Part shown: positions 1 to 4,607 of the stretch, piece by piece
Layout of the letters: each line of letters begins with the position of its first letter
Numbering within the stretch: the stretch's first letter is position 1
Assembly: GCA_021790615.1 (NCBI GenBank)
Contig: JAJYGW010000095.1
Coordinates: forward strand, 1 to 6,507
From: Actinomycetes bacterium
Lineage (GTDB): Bacteria; Actinomycetota; Acidimicrobiia; Acidimicrobiales; JAKAOS01
Direction: 5' to 3'
Length of the DNA: 6,507 nt
Made by a program: the position numbers and the translations under genes
The notes under the pieces: generated by a model
Told to the model about the DNA's origin: nothing
The model's database searches: none
What the model saw: the letters and a program-made list of their open reading frames with translations, nothing else

Positions 1-300
1 TCCGTCGGTGATGCGGTAGGTGCCCGCCGCGTGCCAGGCCATGCGGATGAACAGCGGGCCGTAGTGGCCGTAGTCCGCGGGCCACCACTCCTGCGACCTC
101 GTCATGAGCTCGACGAGGTCGCGCCGCAGCGCATCGACGTCGAGGCCCTCCACCTCGACCGCGTAGTCGAAGTCCGCCCCGAGCGGGTTGGACTGGGTGG
201 GATGGGCGTGCAGGACGTTCACGTCCAGACGATCCGGCCACCAGTCCTCGATCGTCGTGGGCCGGCGGACCCTGCTGACCGGGCAATCGCTGTCGGGCAT
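1..300 (-). CDS. katG: Catalase-peroxidase KatG, N-terminal 100 residues (partial)
   Basis: Bifunctional haem catalase-peroxidase that breaks down hydrogen peroxide in the cytoplasm. Only the first 100 residues are here; the 3' part lies beyond the left edge. The translation carries family landmarks: DWWP (residues 19-22), NPLG (38-41), [13 protein letters not shown] (72-84), then the distal haem motif [11 protein letters not shown]. There R86, W89 and H90 match Arg104, Trp107 and His108 of the M. tuberculosis enzyme; the Trp belongs to the Met-Tyr-Trp adduct needed for catalase activity. The start at 300 is preferred over an in-frame ATG at 324 because a perfect AGGAGG lies 8 nt upstream of it, while the 324 start has no clear ribosome site. 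The gene is divergent from the Fur-family regulator, with a 111-bp control region between them. Family identity is very secure; completeness of the rest of the gene cannot be judged. Confidence 0.96.
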   Translation of the reverse strand, partial: MPDSDCPVSRVRRPTTIEDWWPDRLDVNVLHAHPTQSNPLGADFDYAVEVEGLDVDALRRDLVELMTRSQEWWPADYGHYGPLFIRMAWHAAGTYRITDG

Positions 301-308
301 CTCCGGGA

Positions 309-314
309 CCTCCT
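309..314 (-). promoter_or_regulatory. katG ribosome binding site (decides the start)
   Basis: On the minus strand this reads AGGAGG, a perfect Shine-Dalgarno core, followed by 8 nt and the ATG at 298-300. It lies inside the possible reading frame from the upstream ATG (322-324), which argues that the upstream ATG is not the real start. Confidence 0.8.
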
Positions 315-348
315 GGTCGTGCATGCTCAGTCTGCCAGTCTGTAGGCT

Positions 349-373
349 ACTTCCGAAGTTAGACTTCTTCTAA
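349..373. promoter_or_regulatory. Putative PerR/Fur-type operator cluster between katG and fur
   Basis: Several inverted repeats overlap in 25 bp. ACTTC-C-GAAGT occupies 349-359. GAAGT-TAG-ACTTC occupies 355-367. TTAGA-N5-TCTAA occupies 359-373, a 15-bp element in 7-1-7 spacing with 5 of 7 mirrored pairs, resembling a PerR box. The stretch is AT-rich compared with its surroundings. It overlaps a weak plus-strand -35 candidate (TAGACT, 360-365, with TGTGAT at 382-387 after 16 bp) and would also cover a katG promoter reading left. The likely role, inferred from family knowledge, is binding of the adjacent PerR-type regulator to repress katG and itself. The repeats are seen directly; binding is inferred. 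Confidence 0.5.
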
Positions 374-411
374 TACAGGATTGTGATCAGGTCAAGAGGT
401 AATCTCACACG

Positions 412-840
412 ATGACCACGCCGGACCTGCTCTCGCGGCTCCGCGGCCGGGACTGGCGACTCAGCGCCCAGCGCCGCGTCGTCGCCGAGGTGCTCGTTGG
501 CGACCACGTCCACCTGACCGCCGAGGAGGTCCACGAGCTCGCACGGACCCGGCTTCCCGAGATCAGCAGGGCCACCGTCTACAACACCTTGAACGAGCTC
601 GTCGCCATGGGCGAGGTCGGGGTCGTCGACGTGGTCGACGGCCCCAGGCGCTACGACCCCTACGTCACCGCACACCACGACCACCTCGTCTGCGAGCGGT
701 GCCACGCCATCCGAGACGTGCCCCGCACGACAGCTCTCCCACAAGTCGCCGAGGACGCGAGGGGTGGCTACCTCGTCACCGGGGTGGAGATCACCTACCG
801 CGGCCTCTGCCCCGGCTGCGCTGCGCACTACGGGCGGTAG
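412..840 (+). CDS. Fur-family regulator, PerR/FurA-like peroxide sensor
   Basis: A 142-residue metal-dependent DNA-binding repressor of the Fur family, of normal length. An N-terminal winged-helix domain (about 1-80) holds the recognition helix ISRATVYNTLNEL (51-63). The C-terminal dimerisation domain follows. Two CxxC pairs, C94/C97 and C133/C136, should form the structural zinc site. H34, D82, H89, H91 and D102 align with the five regulatory-metal ligands of B. subtilis PerR (H37, D85, H91, H93, D104). The Asp at 102, where Fur proteins usually have Glu, favours a PerR-like peroxide sensor over an iron-uptake Fur. Divergence from katG supports this, since actinobacterial FurA/CatR proteins control katG. 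The start is ATG with AAGAGGT at 394-400, a slightly long 11-nt spacing. Names furA, perR or catR could apply; I leave the symbol blank. Zur is less likely. Confidence 0.93.
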   Translation: MTTPDLLSRLRGRDWRLSAQRRVVAEVLVGDHVHLTAEEVHELARTRLPEISRATVYNTLNELVAMGEVGVVDVVDGPRRYDPYVTAHHDHLVCERCHAIRDVPRTTALPQVAEDARGGYLVTGVEITYRGLCPGCAAHYGR

Positions 841-929
841 CGGCTGGCGGCAGCGGCTGGCGGCGGGGGGCCTGGCGGCCGGGGCCGGGGGCCTGGCGGG
901 ATCGGCTCGCCCTCGGCAATCCCATAGAG
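841..929. other. GC-rich repetitive spacer between convergent genes
   Basis: This 89-bp gap separates the stop of the Fur-family gene from the stop of the kimA-like gene. It holds short direct repeats: GCGGCTGGCGG at 840-850 and 853-863, and GGCCTGGCGG at 869-878 and 890-899, with a GGCC-GG-GGCC palindrome at 878-887. The repeats can fold into GC-rich stems, but no T-run follows on either strand, so a classical intrinsic terminator is not supported. No gene fits here. Confidence 0.5.
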
Positions 930-2774
930 CTACATGCGGCGGAGGTGGAACGGCATCCGGGCGACGCCCACGTCACTGTGGCGCCGCAGCGCGTTGGCGA
1001 GGAGGATGCCGCGCTGGTTCTGGAGCACCTGGTGACGCCACTTCTTCGGCTCCACCTCGGGGATGAGGACGAGCACGTGGGCATGGGTCTCGGCCTCGAC
1101 GGTGGTGAGGTAGGCGAGAATGGGCTTGGTGACCGAGCGGGTCGCCGGGCGGAGGATCTGGAGGTCCACGCCGGGGTCCCAGCGGTCCCAGTCGGCGCGC
1201 AGGGACGCTGCGCTCGCGTCGTCGAACTGGACGCTCACCGCCACCACCACGTCGCCCAGGGAGAGCGCCGCGCCGAGCGCGGCAGCCGTCATGCGCGACA
1301 CGGCGGTGACGGCCACGACCACCAGGCTCTTCTCCGCCCCCGGCATCGGGGGCACCTCGCCGAAGCCGAGCTCGGCGGCGACGTCGCGGTAGTAGGCGCC
1401 CACACGGGTGAACAGGAAGATCAAGGCAGGCACCGCGATCACCACCACCCAGGCGCCCGCGGTGAACTTCGTGACGACGAAGATGACCGTCGCGACCGCG
1501 GTCATGACCGCCCCCAGGCCGTTGAGCACGGCGCGGGCCCACCAGCGCCTCGGACGATCGTGGTGCCAGTGCCGCACGAGGCCGGTCTGGGAGAGGGTGA
1601 AGCCGGTGAACACGCCGATGGCGAAGAGGGGGATGAGGGCGTTGGTGTTGGCGTCGACCGCGACGAGCAGCGCCGCTGCGAGGAGCGCCAGGACCACGAC
1701 GCCGTAGCGGTACACGGGCCGGTCGCCCCGCAACGCGAAGACGTGCGGGAGGAGATTGTCCCGGGCCAGCAGGCTGGCGAGCACCGGAAGGCCGCCGAAG
1801 GAGGTGTTGGCGGCGATCGCCAGGATCACCGTGGTGGACAGGTCGACCACGTAGTAAGCGGCCCCCCGTCCCACCGACGCGCCGGTGATCTGGCTCAGCA
1901 CCGTCTGGGACGCCTCCGGAGCGATGTGGAACCGGACGGTGAGGACCGACAGCCCGAGCAGCATGGTGCCCAAGATCCCCCCCAAGAGCACCTCGGTGCG
2001 CATGGCCCGGCGCACCTTGGGCTCCCTGAAGGCGGGCACGTCGTTGGCGATGGCCTCCACCCCGGTGAGCGCGCTGCACCCCGCCGCGAACGCCTTCAGG
2101 ACGAGCAGCACCCCGATCGCCCCCGCGGTGGCAGGGACGGCCACGTGGATCTGCGCCCCGGCCACGGGGTGCGAGCGCGAGAGCCCTGCCACGATCACCA
2201 CGTAGATCCCGACGATGAAGACGGCCGTCGGCAGGAGCAGCGCCCGCGCGCTCGTCGCCAGCCCTCGCAGGTTGAGCGCGGTGAGGACCGCCAAGATGGC
2301 GAGCCCGATCGAGAGGCCGTCGGGCGCAAGCCTCGGGAAGGCCGACACCAAGGCGGCGACGCCGGCGGCGATCGACACCGCCACGGTCAGCACGTAGTCG
2401 ACGACGAGGGCCGCCCCTGCCAGCAGGCTCGCCCGGTGACCGAGGTTGGCCTTGGACACCGCGTAGCAGCCCCCGCCGTCGGGATAGGCCTGGATCACCT
2501 GGCGATAGGAGAAGACCAGGATCACGAGCAGCACCACGATGGCGACGGTGATCGGCTCGATCTTGGCCAGCGCTCCCGCGCCTGCCGTCGCCAGCACCAC
2601 CAGCATCGCCTCGGGGCCGTAGGCCACCGAGCTGATGGCGTCGAGGGAGAGCGCGGGAATGCCCTCCAGGCTCGTGATGTGCTCGCTCGTCTCGCCGCCG
2701 CCCTCGGATCCGACCTCGGATCCGACCTCGCCGCCAGCCCCTAGGGCGTCGTTGGGCAGGTCACGATGGTCCAT
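930..2774 (-). CDS. KimA-like APC/KUP-superfamily transporter (potassium or amino-acid importer)
   Basis: A 614-residue inner-membrane transporter with about 12 hydrophobic segments between residues 46 and 458, then a roughly 150-residue cytosolic domain. It resembles B. subtilis KimA (formerly YdaO), a proton-coupled K+ importer inhibited by c-di-AMP. Shared motifs: LSLDAISSVAYGPE (42-55), YPDGGGCYAVSKANLG (97-112), DYVLTVAVS (126-134), ALTGVEAI (235-242), RGDRP (349-353) and FTLSQTG (392-398). D45, Y52, D126, Y127, T130, S134, T237 and E240 align with residues I recall lining the KimA potassium site, but Y377 of KimA is F384 here. The C-terminal region (about 484-614), ending MPFHLRRM, resembles KimA's UspA-like domain. 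The N-terminal tail repeats GSEV. AAAGGAG lies 8 nt before the ATG. Many relatives are annotated only as APC permeases, so substrate is uncertain. Confidence 0.9.
   Translation of the reverse strand: MDHRDLPNDALGAGGEVGSEVGSEGGGETSEHITSLEGIPALSLDAISSVAYGPEAMLVVLATAGAGALAKIEPITVAIVVLLVILVFSYRQVIQAYPDGGGCYAVSKANLGHRASLLAGAALVVDYVLTVAVSIAAGVAALVSAFPRLAPDGLSIGLAILAVLTALNLRGLATSARALLLPTAVFIVGIYVVIVAGLSRSHPVAGAQIHVAVPATAGAIGVLLVLKAFAAGCSALTGVEAIANDVPAFREPKVRRAMRTEVLLGGILGTMLLGLSVLTVRFHIAPEASQTVLSQITGASVGRGAAYYVVDLSTTVILAIAANTSFGGLPVLASLLARDNLLPHVFALRGDRPVYRYGVVVLALLAAALLVAVDANTNALIPLFAIGVFTGFTLSQTGLVRHWHHDRPRRWWARAVLNGLGAVMTAVATVIFVVTKFTAGAWVVVIAVPALIFLFTRVGAYYRDVAAELGFGEVPPMPGAEKSLVVVAVTAVSRMTAAALGAALSLGDVVVAVSVQFDDASAASLRADWDRWDPGVDLQILRPATRSVTKPILAYLTTVEAETHAHVLVLIPEVEPKKWRHQVLQNQRGILLANALRRHSDVGVARMPFHLRRM
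2702..2730. repeat. 12-bp tandem repeat inside the kimA-like N-terminal tail
   Basis: The 12-bp unit CCTCGGATCCGA occurs twice in a row (2702-2713 and 2714-2725), with the start of a third copy. On the minus strand it encodes an in-frame GSEV repeat in the acidic, glycine-rich cytosolic tail before the first membrane segment. The unit length is a multiple of three, so copy changes keep the frame. Confidence 0.8.
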
Positions 2775-2782
2775 CGCGTTGG

Positions 2783-2789
2783 CTCCTTT
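2783..2789 (-). promoter_or_regulatory. Ribosome binding site of the kimA-like gene
   Basis: On the minus strand this reads AAAGGAG, followed by 8 nt and the ATG at 2772-2774. It supports that start and lies only a few bases downstream, in the mRNA, of the 38-bp tandem repeat. Confidence 0.75.
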
Positions 2790-2792
2790 GAG

Positions 2793-2880
2793 CGGGCGGA
2801 CGGGACTTCGGTGCGGAACGGCGGTTCAGGCGGGCGGACGGGACTTCGGTGCGGAACGGCGGTTCAGGCGGGCGGACGGG
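2793..2880. repeat. 38-bp tandem direct repeat, 2.3 copies
   Basis: Two identical 38-bp copies lie head to tail at 2793-2830 and 2831-2868. A third copy matches for its first 12 bases (2869-2880) and then diverges. The unit begins CGGGCGGACGGGACTTCGG and ends GGCGGTTCAGG. Each full copy contains the small inverted repeat GAAC-GGCG-GTTC. The array lies in the leader of the kimA-like gene, directly before its ribosome binding site. Perfect identity suggests a recent duplication by slippage, or selection on copy sequence. No known element is recognised. Confidence 0.92.
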
Positions 2881-2887
2881 GGCGGGG

Positions 2888-2906
2888 CCGATCTTGGCAG
2901 GATCGG
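2888..2906. repeat. Small inverted repeat in the divergent intergenic region
   Basis: CCGATC (2888-2893) and GATCGG (2901-2906) form a perfect 6-bp stem around a 7-base loop. If the kimA-like transcript starts upstream of this, the stem would be in its 5' leader. There is no T-run, so it is not a terminator. It could be an operator or chance. Confidence 0.35.
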
Positions 2907-2962
2907 GGGCCGTCGGTTACCCGCTGGGCGCTCCGGACGTCCTGCTGCCCTCGGAGCCCTAC

Positions 2963-2992
2963 TTGCAAATCATTCGCATCTAGATCTACGGT
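2963..2992 (+). promoter_or_regulatory. Predicted promoter of the APC permease gene, leaderless arrangement
   Basis: TTGCAA (2963-2968) serves as a -35 candidate and TACGGT (2987-2992, TANNNT pattern) as a -10 candidate, with an 18-bp spacer. Six bases after the -10 comes the GTG at 2999. That places the expected transcription start at or within a base or two of the start codon, which is typical of leaderless actinobacterial mRNAs. No Shine-Dalgarno sequence precedes the GTG, in agreement. Confidence 0.5.
2964..2978. promoter_or_regulatory. Putative Fur/Zur-family operator (7-1-7 inverted repeat)
   Basis: TGCAAAT-C-ATTCGCA is a 15-bp inverted repeat in which 6 of 7 pairs mirror. It keeps the core TGnnAAT-n-ATTnnCA of the general Fur-superfamily box (TGATAAT-n-ATTATCA). 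It overlaps the predicted -35 of the permease promoter, an ideal position for repression. The match is seen directly; which regulator binds (Zur, Fur or another) is inferred. It differs from the katG-fur repeats, so the neighbouring PerR-type protein is not the obvious ligand. Confidence 0.5.
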
Positions 2993-2998
2993 GCGGCC

Positions 2999-4564
2999 GT
3001 GGAGCGTGGAACGGGCGGTGGACCACGCTCGACGGCCGTCGACACGCCCGACGCGGCGCCCGTGGTGTGCACGGCCGAGGGCACAGCCGACGGCAGAGCA
3101 GAGGGCACGGCCGAGGGCACGGCCGAGGGCGCAGAGCGCGCCGCGGTCGTCGGCGGCGAGGCGGACCGCCTGCTCCAGTCTTTCCGCCTCCGGGATCTCG
3201 TGCCGCTGTCGGTCTCGAGCGTCGGCCCGATGTTCTCGGTGGCGGCGACCGGAGGCGTGATGGCGGCCGCGGCGGGCTGGTGGTCGCTCCCGGCGATCGC
3301 CGTCCTGGCGCTTCCCTTCGTCGTCTCGAGCTTCGTGTTCCGCCTGCTCAACCGGCACTTCCCCCACGCCGGTGCCTCCTACCATTGGTCGGCCCGGATC
3401 GTGGGACGGGGACCGTCTCGCTACCAGGCGTGGGTCTTGATCCTCGCCTACTTCTTCTCGATCCCCCCGATCGCCATCCCGGCAGGCTCCTACACCCTGG
3501 CCCTGATCGCCCCCCATTCCCACGCGCCGGCGGGCGTCCACATGGCGGTGACGCTCTTCTGGATCGGCTTCGCCGCGGTGCCGCTCCTCCTCGGCGGGCG
3601 CCCGACGGCCCGCATCACCCAGGTGTTCTTCGGCGTCGAGATGATCTCGCTCGCTGTGTTCGGGGTCCTCGGGGCGATGCGATGGTCGAAGCTCTCGGTC
3701 CCGGTCCACTTCGGAGCGCCGCCCTGGGGCGGCATCCTCGTCGTGGCCGTGGTGGCGGCGACGATCCTCGACGGCTGGGAGATCGACAGCTACGCCGCAG
3801 AGGAGTCGCGCCGCCCGCGCCACCATCCCGGCCTGGGCGGCATCGTCGGCGCGCTCGGCGCGCTCTTGTTCTACGCCGTCTTGTACCCGCTCGTGCTCGG
3901 CGAGACGCCCCTTCGCCAGCTTGCGGGCTCGACCGACCCCCTCGCCGCATGGGCACAGCGGCTCGTGCCCGGCGATCCCTGGGCCATGCTGGTCCCGGTC
4001 CTCGCCTCGACGGCCGGCGGCCTGTGGCTGACGAGCTTCATCTTGACCCGTGCCCTCTACGCGATGGGCAGGGAGCGGCTCGTCCCGTCCAGCTTCGCCC
4101 GGCTCAACGCCAACCGCGTGCCCCACGTCGCCATCGTGTGGTCGCTCGGCGCCGCGGCGGCGGTGTGCGCCGTCCAGCTGTTCGTGTCTTCGCTCAGCTC
4201 CTACTTCGGTCTCCTCCTCTCGGCCGCAGGGTTCTTCTTACTGGCCGAGTTCTTCTTGGACTCGATCACCGCGGTGGTGTTCCTCACCACCGGCCACAAG
4301 CGGCTCCCCGACGTGAAGCTCCAGCCCCACGGTCACCCCGGCCTCTTGGCGGGTGCGGTGTTCTCGAGCATCGTCATGGGGTGCTTGCTCGTCGGGTTCT
4401 TCGTCGTCGGACCGAAGGCCTTCGGGAACGGCATCGACGAGACCCTCGGGGCGCTGCTGGGCCTCGGGCTTGCCTTCGCCTGGTGGACGCGCCACCGAGC
4501 AGCCGGCCCGGTCCCCTTCGCAGGAGCCGACGCCGTCGTCGACCGCCAGGAGGTGAACGCGTGA
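2999..4564 (+). CDS. APC-superfamily amino-acid permease
   Basis: A 521-residue inner-membrane permease with about 12 hydrophobic segments between residues 66 and 496, a usual size for the family. Landmarks: an unwound-helix-type first segment VSSVGPMFSVAATGG (72-86), FPHAGASYHW (121-130), DGWEIDSYAAEESRRP (258-273) in segment 6, and RALYAMGRERLVPSSFARLN (351-370) after segment 8, the typical APC R-x-LYAMxRD loop. The likely function is proton-coupled uptake or exchange of an amino acid or amine; the substrate cannot be read. The GTG at 2999 is the first start after an in-frame TAG (2981-2983) and sits right after a promoter-like sequence. In-frame GTGs at 3062 and 3065 are alternatives and would drop 21-22 residues. 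The first ATG is inside segment 1, too late. The N-terminal tail is low-complexity. The gene converges on the dehydratase gene. Confidence 0.9.
   Translation: MERGTGGGPRSTAVDTPDAAPVVCTAEGTADGRAEGTAEGTAEGAERAAVVGGEADRLLQSFRLRDLVPLSVSSVGPMFSVAATGGVMAAAAGWWSLPAIAVLALPFVVSSFVFRLLNRHFPHAGASYHWSARIVGRGPSRYQAWVLILAYFFSIPPIAIPAGSYTLALIAPHSHAPAGVHMAVTLFWIGFAAVPLLLGGRPTARITQVFFGVEMISLAVFGVLGAMRWSKLSVPVHFGAPPWGGILVVAVVAATILDGWEIDSYAAEESRRPRHHPGLGGIVGALGALLFYAVLYPLVLGETPLRQLAGSTDPLAAWAQRLVPGDPWAMLVPVLASTAGGLWLTSFILTRALYAMGRERLVPSSFARLNANRVPHVAIVWSLGAAAAVCAVQLFVSSLSSYFGLLLSAAGFFLLAEFFLDSITAVVFLTTGHKRLPDVKLQPHGHPGLLAGAVFSSIVMGCLLVGFFVVGPKAFGNGIDETLGALLGLGLAFAWWTRHRAAGPVPFAGADAVVDRQEVNA
3077..3130. repeat. 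12-bp tandem repeat coding the permease N-terminal tail
   Basis: About 4.5 units of a 12-bp repeat based on GAGGGCACGGCC. Units at 3101-3112 and 3113-3124 are identical, that at 3077-3088 differs by one base, and that at 3089-3100 is more diverged. They encode a period-four EGTA/DGRA tail, predicted disordered and acidic, ahead of the first membrane segment. Copy number changes would keep the reading frame. Confidence 0.85.
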
Positions 4565-4607
4565 CCCCGGCGGGCGCACGGGCTCCGCACGCCGTCCACG
4601 GAGACGG
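4565..4607. other. Short spacer between convergent stop codons
   Basis: Forty-three bases separate the permease TGA and the dehydratase TAA. A weak 5-bp pairing (CTCCG with CGGAG) with a loop of more than ten bases is present, without a T-run. No convincing terminator is seen, so transcripts may overlap here. Confidence 0.4.

Noticed and set aside
322..324. Upstream ATG as the katG start
   Set aside because: It is in frame, but the perfect AGGAGG lies downstream of it and serves the ATG at 300.
841..929. Bidirectional intrinsic terminator between the Fur-family and kimA-like genes
   Set aside because: There are GC-rich palindromes but no T-run on either strand.
699..2744. Very long plus-strand open frame opposite the kimA-like gene
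   Set aside because: Its translation is Arg/His/Asp/Gly-rich without recognisable domains. The opposite strand encodes a clear membrane transporter, so this is an antisense shadow caused by high GC.
2775..2998. c-di-AMP (ydaO-type) riboswitch in the kimA-like leader
   Set aside because: Expected because of the KimA resemblance, but the minus-strand leader shows none of the conserved ydaO blocks I could recognise. A covariance-model search (Rfam ydaO-yuaA) would settle it.
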